From NCBI RefSeq assembly GCF_003600355.1, contig NZ_CP032416.1, positions 1,322,183 through 1,386,182 of the forward strand: a stretch of 64,000 nucleotides of DNA. The letters are read 5' to 3'. The notes beneath the pieces are model-generated. The model saw only the letters and a list, made by a program, of their open reading frames with translations, ran no database searches and was not told the DNA's origin. Position numbers and translations under genes: made by a program. Below are positions 28,914 to 40,941 of this stretch, piece by piece (within the stretch, counting starts at the first letter, position 1; the number at the start of each line of letters is the position of its first letter). This DNA is from Clostridium fermenticellae. GTDB lineage: Bacteria; Bacillota; Clostridia; Clostridiales; Clostridiaceae.

Positions 28914-29177
28914 TATAGGGTTTATAAATGAAAAATCAATCCCTCCTCCGGGAAATGCTGCTAAAATCCGGTACTATAAATGCTTTTAGTAATTCTAAAG
29001 CCCGGTATTTCGAAAATCTAATAAAGATTGATAAACTCGCTGTGCTCAAACATATCAATCTTTATATATTTTCTAAAATACCGGGCCAAGAATTACGATA
29101 AAAGCATTTAATGTACCTATATTTTGTCAGCATCTCCCTTAGGTATAAATTAACTTTAAAATTACAAACCCTGTATA
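28914..29177. repeat. 264-bp fold-back (MITE-like) repeat
   Basis: Nearly the whole segment is one interrupted inverted repeat. Outer arms: TATAGGGTTT versus AAACCCTGTATA. Then GGGAAATGCTG versus CAGCATCTCCC, and GTAC versus GTAC. Then TAAATGCTTTTA versus TAAAAGCATTTA, TAATTCT versus AGAATTA, GCCCGGTATTT versus AAATACCGGGC, and AAGATTGATA versus TATCAATCTT. The central loop is 20 bases. It begins at the base after the stop codon of the SbcC-like gene and codes for nothing. It looks like a non-autonomous palindromic mobile repeat; a shrunken relative lies at 19466-19512. Confidence 0.75.
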
Positions 29178-29380
29178 ACATAAAGTTTTGTGAAAGTGAT
29201 GATTAAATGAAACCGGCAATCGTGTTATTTGATTTTTTAGATAAAATTCGATACTCAAAAGTTATAAAGACAATATTGACATTTAAGGAGACTATTAAAA
29301 AAATTGATAGAAAAGACTATCTTCAACCATTGGCTATCTAGATGGAGAAGATAAAAATATAATCTGGAGAGTTTGATAAT
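29178..29380. other. Intergenic region upstream of the WYL regulator
   Basis: AT-rich. No further repeat or reading frame stands out. GGAGAGTTTGATAAT just before 29381 is the ribosome binding site of the regulator. Confidence 0.5.
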
Positions 29381-30316
29381 ATGAGTAAATTTTCTAATTT
29401 ATTGGACATGATAATACTCTTAAAGAGCAGAGGTAAAATGAAATGCAAGGATATAGCTGAAGAATTGGAGGTCGATGAAAGACAAATCAGAAAATATAAG
29501 CAGGATTTAGAGTTGGCCGGAGTAAATATAGCTTCTGTAACAGGTGTTGATGGAGGATACAGCATAGAAGGATATGATTATTTATTGAATTTAAATATCA
29601 GTGATGAAGATTTAGCAATACTTAATTTAGTAAATCTTCAATTGAAAAGCATGAATTTTCTGTATTGTAAAGAGTTTAATAATTTAATGGATAAAATGAA
29701 TGTGATTAGCAAATCTAATAGTAAAAATTGTGCCCGGTATTTTCAAAAATCTGCAAGAGAAAATGTTGATGTTAAAGATAAAAAGAAAGTTTTAGATATA
29801 AACTATTCAGTAATAACTAAAAGAAAAGTAGAAATAAAGTATTTTTCACTAAGCTCTGGATTAAGTATCAGAATAGTTCATCCCTATGTTATTATGAGTT
29901 ATAAAAATTCTCTTTATATGATAGCATTTTGTGAAAAGAGAAAAGAAGTAAGAGATTTTAAAATATCTAGAATTAAAGAATATAGAATATTAGATTCTAA
30001 ATTTCAGATGGATAAAAACTTTTCATTAAAAAAATATATGAAAGACAGCATTGGAATTTATAGAGATAGTAAATTAAATGTAAAGCTGCATATTTATAAG
30101 CCAATGTCATATATAATAAGTGAGAAAACATGGGTTGAAAATCAGAAAATCACCTGGAACGATGATGAATCTATAATATTTAAGGCATCTATGTCTGGAA
30201 AAACAGAAATAGTTAGTTGGATATTAAGTATGGGAGGCAATGTGAAAGTTATAGAACCTGAAGAGCTTAAAATAGCAATAAAAGAAGAAATTGATAAAAT
30301 CCAAAAATATTATTAA
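29381..30316 (+). CDS. WYL-domain transcriptional regulator
   Basis: 311 residues. The N-terminal winged helix-turn-helix (residues ~1-60, MKCKDIAEELEVDERQIRKYKQDLELAGVNIASVTGVDGGY) is of the DeoR/HTH_11 type. A WYL domain occupies the middle to C-terminus (IKYFSLSSGLSIRIVHPYVIMSYKNSLYMIAFCEKRKEVRDFKISRIKEYRIL). WYL domains are ligand-binding regulators (nucleic-acid-type ligands in several cases) and are often found next to CRISPR-cas loci. This gene lies just upstream of cas6, separated from it by a terminator, so it is a candidate regulator of the cas operon. That role is inference from position. Confidence 0.85.
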   Translation: MSKFSNLLDMIILLKSRGKMKCKDIAEELEVDERQIRKYKQDLELAGVNIASVTGVDGGYSIEGYDYLLNLNISDEDLAILNLVNLQLKSMNFLYCKEFNNLMDKMNVISKSNSKNCARYFQKSARENVDVKDKKKVLDINYSVITKRKVEIKYFSLSSGLSIRIVHPYVIMSYKNSLYMIAFCEKRKEVRDFKISRIKEYRILDSKFQMDKNFSLKKYMKDSIGIYRDSKLNVKLHIYKPMSYIISEKTWVENQKITWNDDESIIFKASMSGKTEIVSWILSMGGNVKVIEPEELKIAIKEEIDKIQKYY

Positions 30317-30321
30317 TAGTG

Positions 30322-30358
30322 ATACTGATTACAATTATTTAGTGTAATCAGTATTTTT
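30322..30358 (+). terminator. Terminator between WYL regulator and cas operon
   Basis: ATACTGATTACA pairs with TGTAATCAGTAT, followed by TTTTT. The cas promoter must therefore lie in 30359-30430. Confidence 0.9.
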
Positions 30359-30436
30359 GCTATTATGGCATAATTAGTTCCTAAAGGCTTGTTATAATAA
30401 ATTTATAAGACAATTTGGGGAAAGAAGGTGAAAAAT

Positions 30437-31168
30437 GTGAGATTTAAATGTACTTTTAAAACAGAAAAAATACCACTATGTTATCATATGATGCTTGTAA
30501 GTATGATAAAAGAAGCACTTAAGGCAGAAGATGAGGAATATTTAAATAAACTATATTATTTTCAAAATAAGAAGAATAAAAAATCAAAGAACTTTACTTT
30601 TTCTGTTTACCTGAAGGATTACAAAATAGATAAAGAAGAAATAAAGATCAATGGTTTTGTGCAAATTAATATATCTTCACCTGACATTGAATTCATGTTG
30701 AAGCTTTATAATGGTATTTTAAAGAAGAAATCATTTCAATATAAGAAAATATACCAAATAGATAAACTTAAGATAACTATTCAGCAGGAAAAAAACATTT
30801 TAAAAGAAGAATTATGCTTTAAAACATTATCACCTATTTACATGAAAGACATAAATGGAAATTCAATTTCTCCTACGAGTAATGAATATTCTAAAGAATT
30901 TAATTATATTCAAAACAAAATTCTCGAAAATTATAGAGGTTATGGTTTAAAAGAAAATGTACAATTTGCACCTGTATTAATGGAAGAAAAAGTTGTTAAG
31001 GAAGAAATAAAAGATTTTAAAAAGGTTTCTGGTAAAGACATATATTATGTTGAAGCTTATTCTGGAATATTTAAACTATGTGGTGATGTTCAAGATTTGA
31101 AGGATATATATATGTTAGGTGTGGGATATCGCAGGAATCAAGGTTTTGGAATGATAGAGGTGGTGTAA
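30437..31168 (+). CDS. cas6: CRISPR pre-crRNA endoribonuclease Cas6
   Basis: About 243 residues. A GTG start at 30437 is preferred because AAGGTG lies 6 bases before it; an in-frame GTG at 30428 overlaps that site. It has a ferredoxin-like RAMP architecture. The glycine-rich C-terminal loop GVGYRRNQGFGMIEV is the Cas6 signature. A histidine in the first 20 residues (CYHMMLVSMIKEAL) is in the place of the usual catalytic His. It cuts the repeat RNA to give mature crRNAs. First gene of the eight-gene cas operon. Confidence 0.9.
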   Translation: MRFKCTFKTEKIPLCYHMMLVSMIKEALKAEDEEYLNKLYYFQNKKNKKSKNFTFSVYLKDYKIDKEEIKINGFVQINISSPDIEFMLKLYNGILKKKSFQYKKIYQIDKLKITIQQEKNILKEELCFKTLSPIYMKDINGNSISPTSNEYSKEFNYIQNKILENYRGYGLKENVQFAPVLMEEKVVKEEIKDFKKVSGKDIYYVEAYSGIFKLCGDVQDLKDIYMLGVGYRRNQGFGMIEVV

Positions 31169-31183
31169 TGGAGGTGAAATTTT

Positions 31184-32845
31184 ATGACAACTATAAAACT
31201 GAAGATGTCAGATTGGTTATATAATGCTGGATTGGTTGGATTGATAAAAATATTGAACCAAGAAGAAATATCCTACAATCCTAAAGGAAAGTATTTTGAA
31301 TTTGAAGCTGATGCTTTGGTAAACTTCGAAGAAAAATATTTTAAATACTTTTCTCGAAAATATAAAAGATTTACTTCTTGGTATAAAATAGTTAGCTTTG
31401 AAGATTATATAATTAATTTTGATAAAAATAAAGTTAGTGACAAGAATTTAGAAACAATCAATAATTATATTGAAAATATAAAAAAAAAGTTAACAAGTAA
31501 CAGTTATAAGAGTGCATACCTTTTACTTAAAAACCCGGAAATAGATTTACTTGAAAAGGAAAAGAAACTAAAGAAGATAAAGAAAACTAAAAAGCAGAAC
31601 ATAAAAGATGTAGTAGAAGAAATTTGTAATCAATTAAATAATCTAAAACTTATAATAAATTATTTAAAAAGAGATGATGTAAAAAGAATAATTATAGCTA
31701 AAAATATAATTTATAATATTATACAACAGTTTTGGTCAGATGTTAGTTTCTTAAATAGAAATAACAGTAAAAATGATATGTTTCAAGAGTATAAGACATA
31801 TTTCATTGATGGAGTCTTAAATTATGCTGAAGCAGAGAAGAAAAAGTACAAATATGATTGTTTTACTTGTGACAATAAAATATCTAAATTATCTAAACCG
31901 AAAGCATATGATTTAACATGGTTAAGTAAGATTGGTGTAGATATGTCAAGAAAATCATCACATTTTTGGAATTTTAATGGTGACTCATATATATGTCCAG
32001 TATGTAATTTAGTTTATTCATGTGTTCCGGCAGGCTTTACTATTTTAAAAGGTAAAGGTTTATTTATAAATCAAAATTCAAGTATAGAAGATTTATTTAG
32101 TGCGAATACATTATCATTGGAAGGCATTGATAAATTTCAGAAGTTAGAGGAACAAGGATATTTTAATATAGTAAAAAATATAGAACAAGGTAGTGTTGAA
32201 AATTTTAATAAGGAAATTGAAAATATACAAGTTGTTAAATATGATTTTCAAAATGTTAGGAGGCCTTATTCTTTTAATTTGTTATCAAAGTCAAAGCTTG
32301 TACTTATATATAAAAATAGAAAAAGATTAAGTAAATTAATAAATGTATATATAAAAATATCAAAGGACTATTATATAAATTTATATTCGGAAGTATTAGA
32401 AAGACTTTATAATAATAAAAATCAATTTAGTTTTATAAATTATTTACTTTCCTTAAATTTAGAAGGTAAATTCAATGGAATTGGTTTTATTTATTTGATC
32501 TTAAAAATTAATCATGATTTTTTACAAGGAGGTATGAGGAAGAAGATGACAAAGTATAAAAATAAAGGTGAGTATATAGATACTTTTGAAAGATATGGTT
32601 TGGAGTTGCGTTCTGGATATTCAGGTAGCAGTAAAAATAAAATTTCTGGAATAACCTATAGGCTTTTAAATTCATTGAAAATTAAAAATACATCTAAATT
32701 TATGGAGACTTTAATAAATGCATATCTGTATTTAAATAGTCCAATACCAACAGATTTTATAGGTATGTTGAAGGATGAAAATAAGTTTCAGGAAATTGGG
32801 TATGCATTTTTAATAGGACTTCAAGGATATGAGGAGGAAAAATAA
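31184..32845 (+). CDS. cas8b: Type I-B Cascade large subunit Cas8b (Cst1-like)
   Basis: 553 residues. Order and neighbours (cas6 before, cas7 and cas5 after) and a zinc-finger-like pair of CxxC motifs (YDCFTCDNK near 222 and YICPVCNLVYSC near 268) identify it as the Cst1-type large subunit of subtype I-B. This subunit helps recognise the PAM and recruits Cas3. It is rich in Lys, Asn and Ile. A GGAGGTG site precedes the ATG. The family is very divergent, so the call rests partly on synteny. Confidence 0.85.
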   Translation: MTTIKLKMSDWLYNAGLVGLIKILNQEEISYNPKGKYFEFEADALVNFEEKYFKYFSRKYKRFTSWYKIVSFEDYIINFDKNKVSDKNLETINNYIENIKKKLTSNSYKSAYLLLKNPEIDLLEKEKKLKKIKKTKKQNIKDVVEEICNQLNNLKLIINYLKRDDVKRIIIAKNIIYNIIQQFWSDVSFLNRNNSKNDMFQEYKTYFIDGVLNYAEAEKKKYKYDCFTCDNKISKLSKPKAYDLTWLSKIGVDMSRKSSHFWNFNGDSYICPVCNLVYSCVPAGFTILKGKGLFINQNSSIEDLFSANTLSLEGIDKFQKLEEQGYFNIVKNIEQGSVENFNKEIENIQVVKYDFQNVRRPYSFNLLSKSKLVLIYKNRKRLSKLINVYIKISKDYYINLYSEVLERLYNNKNQFSFINYLLSLNLEGKFNGIGFIYLILKINHDFLQGGMRKKMTKYKNKGEYIDTFERYGLELRSGYSGSSKNKISGITYRLLNSLKIKNTSKFMETLINAYLYLNSPIPTDFIGMLKDENKFQEIGYAFLIGLQGYEEEK

Positions 32846-32846
32846 T

Positions 32847-34474
<1,628 letters not shown>

Positions 34475-34594
34475 GTATTATGCGGGTAAATTGTTTTAAC
34501 TAAAATTCATACATGTTTCATAATATGTTATTAAATATCAATTTAAAGTATGTATGGATATATTTATTAAACTTTTGTTAGAGGGTGCTCGATT

Positions 34595-36862
34595 ATGATT
34601 AATTATTATATAGCAAAAACGAAACCGAAAGAAACTATAATGGAACATACTGATAATTTAATAAAACAGTTTCAAAAATTAAAAAAACTTTATCCAAATA
34701 TAAATTATGTTGACTGGGATATGCTTAAGATTGCGTGTTTATATCATGATTTAGGAAAGATGAATACCAAATTTCAATTAAAATTAATGAGTAAACTTGA
34801 AATGAAAAATGATTTAAAAGATGATTTTCCGGATATAGAAGAAATACCACATGGATATTTGAGTCCAGCGTTTTTACCTTATAAGGAACTTAAGGAAAAA
34901 TACAATATAGATCAAATTAGAATATTGTATCAAAGTATATATTATCATCATAACAGGAAATCTTTAAATAATTCGGAGGAACTTCAAAAAATAATACAAT
35001 ATGATCTGAGTAAATATGTAAAGGACTTTAAGTATGGTAAGATTAGGAAATTAAGAAAATTATATAAGAACTATGTAAGATTTGTAATTGGAAATGCTAG
35101 AATACCAAATGATGATAAGGATGAAATAGTTTATCAATACATAATGACTAAAGGATTGTTAAATAAGATAGATTTTGCTGCAAGTGCCAGTATAAATATA
35201 GAAGAGAAAAATACAAATTTGTATGAAAAAACCTTGGCATATTTGAAAAAAGATAATCATGAACCTAATGAACTTCAAGAATACTTAATTGATAATCAAG
35301 ATAAAAGCAATATAATAGTAGCATCAACAGGAATAGGAAAAACAGAAGCTGCTCTATTTTGGATTGGAAATAATAAGGGATTTTTTACACTTCCATTAAA
35401 AGTTTCAATAAATGCTATATATGATAGGGTTGTTGGAAAAATAAGATTTTTAAAGAAAAAAACAGGTCTTCTTCATTCCGATACATCATCAGAATATATT
35501 AAGAGAGATAAAGAAAATAAGTTTGATATAGAATACTATGATAAAACTAGACAATTATCGCTTCCACTAACTGTGTGTACATTAGATCAATTGATAGATT
35601 TTGTATTTATGTATGAAGGTTATGAATTAAAATTAGCAACCTTGGCATATTCAAAACTCATAATAGATGAAATACAAATGTATAATCCAGAATTAGTTGC
35701 TTATCTTATAATTGCATTGCATAAAATAATACAATTAGGTGGAAAATTTACTATAGTTACTGCGACTTTTCCACCTGTATTTGAATATTTTATGGAAAAA
35801 TTAAAAATAGATTTTAATAAACCGCAACCATTCTACAAAAAAGTTAATGGAAAAGTTCAGTTAAGGCACAAAATTGAAATTTTGGAAGAAGATATAAATA
35901 CAGAGTTAATTAAAAATAACTGCATGGATAAAAAGGTTTTAATAATAGTAAATACTGTTTATAAGGCTCAAGAAATATATGATAAGCTTAAGATTCAGTT
36001 AAAAGGAAAACTACAATATGATAAGATAAATTTGCTTCATAGTAAATTTATAAAAAAAGATAGGACTATAAAAGAAGATCAAATTTTTGAAATGGGAAAG
36101 TTAGAAAATAAGGATACTGGAATATGGATAGCAACTCAAGTTGTAGAAGCAAGTTTGGATATAGATTTTGATGTGCTTTATACTGAATTATCGGATATTT
36201 GTGGACTTTTGCAGAGAATGGGGAGAGTTTATAGAAATAGAGAACTTAAAGATGGACATATTAATGTTTACATTTATATTGGAAATAAAAAAAGAACATC
36301 TGGAATAAATACTAGTAATAAATCAGTTATAGATTCTGATATATTTGATTTATCTAAGAAAGCAATAAAAAATTATAATATGCAGGAATTAGATGAAGAG
36401 AAAAAAATGAAACTTGTGGAAGAAGTATACTCTGTTAAAAATTTAAAAGATAAGAAATACTTTGATAAAATCTTAGAAACAATAAAAACAATTCAGTATA
36501 TAAAACCATATGAAGTTCATAAAAGTGATATTTCTTTAAGAGAAATTGAAACAAGAGTAGTTATTCCAGAAAGTATATTTATAAAAAATAAAAGTTTTAT
36601 AAATGATAATATAGAAGTAATGAATAATTCCAAAGAATACAGTGAAAAATTAATTGCTAAAAATAATATTAAAAATATAACTTTAAGTATACAAGGGTAT
36701 GAATATCAGTGGGCTATTAAAAATCTTTTTGTAAATACTGAAAAAGTAAAACTTGATGACTATAATGAAATACCTGTAATTAGATTCAATTATACTTATG
36801 AAAAAGGGCTTGAAAAACCTAAGAATGTAAAATCATTTGATGATGAAGATCAAATTATATAG
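34595..36862 (+). CDS. cas3: CRISPR helicase-nuclease Cas3 with HD domain
   Basis: 755 residues. The N-terminal HD nuclease has CLYHDLGKMNTKFQ (HD near residue 52) and YYHHNRKS. The superfamily 2 helicase has Walker A STGIGKTEAA, a DEAD-box variant IIDEIQMYNP, motif III TATFP and motif VI LLQRMGRVYRN. It is recruited by Cascade to nick, unwind and degrade target DNA. The ATG follows GAGGGTGCTCGATT. All key motifs are intact. Confidence 0.96.
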   Translation: MINYYIAKTKPKETIMEHTDNLIKQFQKLKKLYPNINYVDWDMLKIACLYHDLGKMNTKFQLKLMSKLEMKNDLKDDFPDIEEIPHGYLSPAFLPYKELKEKYNIDQIRILYQSIYYHHNRKSLNNSEELQKIIQYDLSKYVKDFKYGKIRKLRKLYKNYVRFVIGNARIPNDDKDEIVYQYIMTKGLLNKIDFAASASINIEEKNTNLYEKTLAYLKKDNHEPNELQEYLIDNQDKSNIIVASTGIGKTEAALFWIGNNKGFFTLPLKVSINAIYDRVVGKIRFLKKKTGLLHSDTSSEYIKRDKENKFDIEYYDKTRQLSLPLTVCTLDQLIDFVFMYEGYELKLATLAYSKLIIDEIQMYNPELVAYLIIALHKIIQLGGKFTIVTATFPPVFEYFMEKLKIDFNKPQPFYKKVNGKVQLRHKIEILEEDINTELIKNNCMDKKVLIIVNTVYKAQEIYDKLKIQLKGKLQYDKINLLHSKFIKKDRTIKEDQIFEMGKLENKDTGIWIATQVVEASLDIDFDVLYTELSDICGLLQRMGRVYRNRELKDGHINVYIYIGNKKRTSGINTSNKSVIDSDIFDLSKKAIKNYNMQELDEEKKMKLVEEVYSVKNLKDKKYFDKILETIKTIQYIKPYEVHKSDISLREIETRVVIPESIFIKNKSFINDNIEVMNNSKEYSEKLIAKNNIKNITLSIQGYEYQWAIKNLFVNTEKVKLDDYNEIPVIRFNYTYEKGLEKPKNVKSFDDEDQII

Positions 36863-36872
36863 GGTGATGAAA

Positions 36873-37388
36873 ATGAAATTTAACTTAGAAAATTTTAAAG
36901 TTCAGGGAATAAAATTTAACTATTATTTTGTTTGCAAAAGAAAGCTGTGGCTTTTTAATAAAGGAATAACTATGGAAGATACCAGCGACAGAGTCATGGA
37001 AGGAAAAACAGTTCATGAGGATTCTTATTCAAGGTTAAAGACAAGAGAAGTTTTAATTGATGACATGTTGAGATTGGATATAATGGATAAGGAGTTTGTA
37101 CGTGAAATAAAGATAACAAGTAAAATGGAAGGTGTTGATAAGATGCAGCTTCTTTACTATTTGTATTATTTAAAACAGCTTGGGGTTGAGAAAAAAGGTG
37201 TTTTAAATTATGTAAAAGAAAGAAGAAATGAAATTGTTGAATTAGATAAAAAATCAGAACTGGAGATAGAAAAAACCTTAGTAGATATAGATAAGATTTT
37301 AAATAAGGACAAGCCTCCGAGAATCATAAAACTTTCATATTGTAAAAAATGTGCCTATTATCAATTTTGTTTTGTAAAGGAGGCTTAA
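36873..37388 (+). CDS. cas4: CRISPR adaptation exonuclease Cas4
   Basis: 171 residues from ATG 36873, which has GGGTGATG ahead; the earlier in-frame ATG cluster at 36837 lies inside cas3. The first cluster cysteine is in YFVCKRKLWLF. The RecB-type nuclease motifs follow: KTVHEDSY, VREIKITS and the MQLLYYLYYL (QxxxYY) motif. The C-terminal CxxC-x5-C in YCKKCAYYQFCF completes a [4Fe-4S] site. Cas4 trims prespacers and selects the PAM together with Cas1 and Cas2. Its stop overlaps the cas1 start (TAATG). Confidence 0.93.
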   Translation: MKFNLENFKVQGIKFNYYFVCKRKLWLFNKGITMEDTSDRVMEGKTVHEDSYSRLKTREVLIDDMLRLDIMDKEFVREIKITSKMEGVDKMQLLYYLYYLKQLGVEKKGVLNYVKERRNEIVELDKKSELEIEKTLVDIDKILNKDKPPRIIKLSYCKKCAYYQFCFVKEA

Positions 37389-38377
37389 TGGTTATGGGTA
37401 AGGATTATTATATATTTACTGATGGACAGATAAAAAGAAGAGAAAATACAATCCATTTTAGTAATGGCGGAGATTTATCTAGAGATATTCCAATAGAAGC
37501 AGTTGAAAGATTGCATCTTTTTGGTGAAATAACATTAAACACTAAGTTTTTTAACTTTATAAGCAAGTATGGTGTTATAGTAAATTTTTATAATTATTAT
37601 GGATTTTATTCTGGAAGTTATTATCCAAGAAAAAAGAATGTATCAGGATATTTATTGGTGAATCAAGCCGATTTTTATAATAAAAAAGAAAAGAGAATGT
37701 ATATAGCTAAATGTTTCATTGATAGCGCTGCTCATCATATACTTAGAAATCTGAGAAAACATAAGATAGATACAGAAGAGGTTATAAAAAAGATTGAAAA
37801 AGAAAGAATAAACATGATATCTTCTAAAAATATAAACGAGTTAATGGGAGCAGAGGGAAGAATGAGAAATGCTTATTATTCTGCTTACAATTATATTTTG
37901 AAAAATGGATTTACCTTTGAAAAAAGAGAAAAGAGGCCACCATCAGATCCTGTAAATTCATTAATTTCTTTTGGAAATAGTATGATGTATACAACTGTTT
38001 TAGGAGAAATATATAAAACTCAGTTAGATCCTACTATAAGTTTTCTTCATGAACCTTCCACAAAAAGATTTTCTTTATGTCTTGATATATCTGAAATTTT
38101 CAAACCATTAGTAGTAGATCCTTTGATATTTTCACTTATTAATAATAGAATGATAACAATGAATGATTTTGATATTCAAGAGGATGTATGTTTTTTAAAT
38201 GATAAAGGTAGAAAAAGATTTATAAAGGAATATGAAAATAAACTTTCAACTACCATAAGGCATAGAAGTTTAAATAGAAATGTATCTTACAGAAATTTTA
38301 TAAAACTTGAATGTTATAAACTTATAAAATATTTTATTGGTGATGAAGTTTACAAACCGTTGAAAGCATGGTGGTAG
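37388..38377 (+). CDS. cas1: CRISPR integrase Cas1
   Basis: About 329 residues. The AAAGGAGG site fits either ATG at 37388 (overlapping the cas4 stop) or ATG at 37394 (MGKDYYIF). The catalytic E-H-D set is visible as E in MGAEGRMRNAYY, H in SFLHEPSTKRFSLCLDISEIFKP and the D in that last segment. The type I-B pattern GKDYYIF..GQIKRRENTIHF at the N-terminus is normal. It integrates new spacers at the leader end with Cas2. Confidence 0.96.
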   Translation: MVMGKDYYIFTDGQIKRRENTIHFSNGGDLSRDIPIEAVERLHLFGEITLNTKFFNFISKYGVIVNFYNYYGFYSGSYYPRKKNVSGYLLVNQADFYNKKEKRMYIAKCFIDSAAHHILRNLRKHKIDTEEVIKKIEKERINMISSKNINELMGAEGRMRNAYYSAYNYILKNGFTFEKREKRPPSDPVNSLISFGNSMMYTTVLGEIYKTQLDPTISFLHEPSTKRFSLCLDISEIFKPLVVDPLIFSLINNRMITMNDFDIQEDVCFLNDKGRKRFIKEYENKLSTTIRHRSLNRNVSYRNFIKLECYKLIKYFIGDEVYKPLKAWW

Positions 38378-38378
38378 T

Positions 38379-38642
38379 ATGTTTGTTATATTAACTTATG
38401 ATGTTGGTGAAAAAAGAGTAAACAGGGTAAGAAAAATTGTAAAAAAGTATTTAACATGGACACAAAATTCGGTTTTTGAAGGAGATATAACAGAATCCAA
38501 GCTTCATAAATGCTTATCTGAAATAAATAGAAACACAGTAAGGTCAGAAGATTCAGTTTATATTTATAGAGTGCAAAATTCTAACAATATAAAGAAAGAT
38601 ATAATAGGAGTAGAAAAAAATTATGATGAATTGTTTCTTTAA
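38379..38642 (+). CDS. cas2: CRISPR adaptation protein Cas2
   Basis: 87 residues with the ferredoxin-like opening MFVILTYDVGEKRVNRVRKIVKKYLTW and QNSVFEGDITESKL, typical for Cas2. It begins one base after the cas1 stop. It is the structural centre of the Cas1-Cas2 integrase. Last gene before the CRISPR leader. Confidence 0.95.
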   Translation: MFVILTYDVGEKRVNRVRKIVKKYLTWTQNSVFEGDITESKLHKCLSEINRNTVRSEDSVYIYRVQNSNNIKKDIIGVEKNYDELFL

Positions 38643-38826
38643 ATTTTGCATTAAACCCCATTTTTTATAAAGTACAGTAAAAGCATTGATATTGAAGGAA
38701 TGAACTGCCTTTGCTATAATGTTAACATGCACTACTGGAGGTTTACTGCAAATGTATTGAATTTGAGAGTTTCATAAAGTCCTGTAAGCAAGAAAAATAA
38801 GGCTTTAGGGTTTTTTGAATTTTGGG
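38643..38826 (+). promoter_or_regulatory. CRISPR leader
   Basis: 184 bases between the cas2 stop and the first repeat, AT-rich and without a gene. It is on the side opposite to the degenerate terminal repeat, so it is the leader (promoter of the array and site of new spacer insertion). Confidence 0.8.
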
Positions 38827-40941
38827 GTTTTATAAGAACTATGTGGTATGTAAATTTAAATAAACCATCAGCATTTATAACACATGGCATATGTTTTATA
38901 AGAACTATGTGGTATGTAAATTTAATGTAGACCAATTTGGTAAGGATTTGACTCAAAGTTTTATAAGAACTATGTGGTATGTAAATCGTAATTCTATAGA
39001 AGTTGATTATATAGATTTACCCTGTTTTATAAGAACTATGTGGTATGTAAATAAAGGTGTGCAAGATGCACAAGGAAACTGGAGTACAGTTTTATAAGAA
39101 CTATGTGGTATGTAAATTCCGGAAGGAGATTCAATTTTAATAATTTGGATAAGGTTTTATAAGAACTATGTGGTATGTAAATCTTCTAAGATAGGGAAGT
39201 GTCCTATCTGTGGAGAAGGTTTTATAAGAACTATGTGGTATGTAAATCCAAGAGTTTCAGTAAGAGTAATAAGTCCTTGCCTTGTTTTATAAGAACTATG
39301 TGGTATGTAAATGTGTGGTGGCTGATGATTTAACACCTGCACAGATAAGTTTTATAAGAACTATGTGGTATGTAAATATTGAAAACTCTACTTCAAGCAT
39401 TAGGATCCAAAACGGGTTTTATAAGAACTATGTGGTATGTAAATGCACAAATGTTTTGATACAAAAAGCTTCAGAGGGATGTTTTATAAGAACTATGTGG
39501 TATGTAAATGATCTTAAAGGCTCTCTGGAATTCAGACACGCCACAGTTTTATAAGAACTATGTGGTATGTAAATAAGGAAAGTTTTAATGCTATAATAGA
39601 AACTGCACTGTTTTATAAGAACTATGTGGTATGTAAATCCATGTACGTATTTAACAAGTGCCGGAACGAGACACTGTTTTATAAGAACTATGTGGTATGT
39701 AAATGCTATAAGGAACGATATATCGGCTGAAAACATTCAAGTTTTATAAGAACTATGTGGTATGTAAATTTTACATTCCTTATCTATTACTTTTAAACTT
39801 CCCAGTTTTATAAGAACTATGTGGTATGTAAATACAGATACACCTATTTGGTTAGCAAGCTATGGGAGACGTTTTATAAGAACTATGTGGTATGTAAATG
39901 TAGTGTACATTCTGTTTCATTAACAACAACTTCATGTTTTATAAGAACTATGTGGTATGTAAATGAAGAATTGTAGTTGGTATAACAGCTGAAGTATCTC
40001 GTTTTATAAGAACTATGTGGTATGTAAATCCTTTTAAGCAACTAAATCATATAAATTATGTTGCTTGTTTTATAAGAACTATGTGGTATGTAAATGTGTA
40101 AAAAGCTGATAGGCGAAAGACAGCTTGTCTGGTTTTATAAGAACTATGTGGTATGTAAATTTTTACGGATATCTCTCTATTTTTACAGATATCTGGTTTT
40201 ATAAGAACTATGTGGTATGTAAATTATGATGCTTTTCATCTAATAACATTATTAGAAGTGGTTTTATAAGAACTATGTGGTATGTAAATCTTTCGCCCGC
40301 CAATAGTAAATGATGAAAACTAATAGTTTTATAAGAACTATGTGGTATGTAAATTTTTCTTTTTTGCTAAAAAGCAAATAAAAATATTAATGTTTTATAA
40401 GAACTATGTGGTATGTAAATACTCTATTTACATGTTCTCTAATTTGGTTAATCATGGTTTTATAAGAACTATGTGGTATGTAAATTTAAAGGAACTTTGG
40501 TTCAAAGGACTGACACGCTACGTTTTATAAGAACTATGTGGTATGTAAATTGCATCTGCAGCGTCTTTATAAGGGTCATCTATAATGTTTTATAAGAACT
40601 ATGTGGTATGTAAATTTGATGGCCTTGCTGATTATTCTAGGGAAGATGGTTGTTTTATAAGAACTATGTGGTATGTAAATTCAGCAACATCTATAGGAAG
40701 AATTAAATCAGCATCATGTTTTATAAGAACTATGTGGTATGTAAATTTATATTATTAATTCGCTTAAGTAGCCCATATTTTAGTTTTATAAGAACTATGT
40801 GGTATGTAAATCAGTGCTATACAGTTGCAACAAAAGAAGAACAGGCAGTTTTATAAGAACTATGTGGTATGTAAATGTGGTAATATAATATTATAAAAAG
40901 TATTTAAAGGACATTTTATAAGAACTATGCGGGATGCAATG
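38827..40941 (+). CRISPR. Type I-B CRISPR array, 33 repeats and 32 spacers
   Basis: Repeat length is 29 bases: it begins GTTTTATAAGAAC, continues TATGTGG and ends TATGTAAAT. I count 32 repeats without a visible change (first at 38827, last perfect one at 40848-40876). A terminal degenerate copy at 40913-40941 has altered bases in its 3' half (ATGCGGGATGCAATG). Spacers are 35-38 bases, mostly 36. The repeat is close in form to those of other clostridial I-B systems. The uniform repeats and an intact, complete cas operon upstream indicate an active system. Reading frames across the array are artefacts. Confidence 0.98.

Noticed and set aside
38891-39736. Open reading frames running along the CRISPR array on both strands (also 40342-40530 and 40860-41042)
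   Set aside because: They are formed by the repeat unit, which lacks stops in some frames; the repeated peptide (FIRTMWYVN-like) is only the translated repeat.
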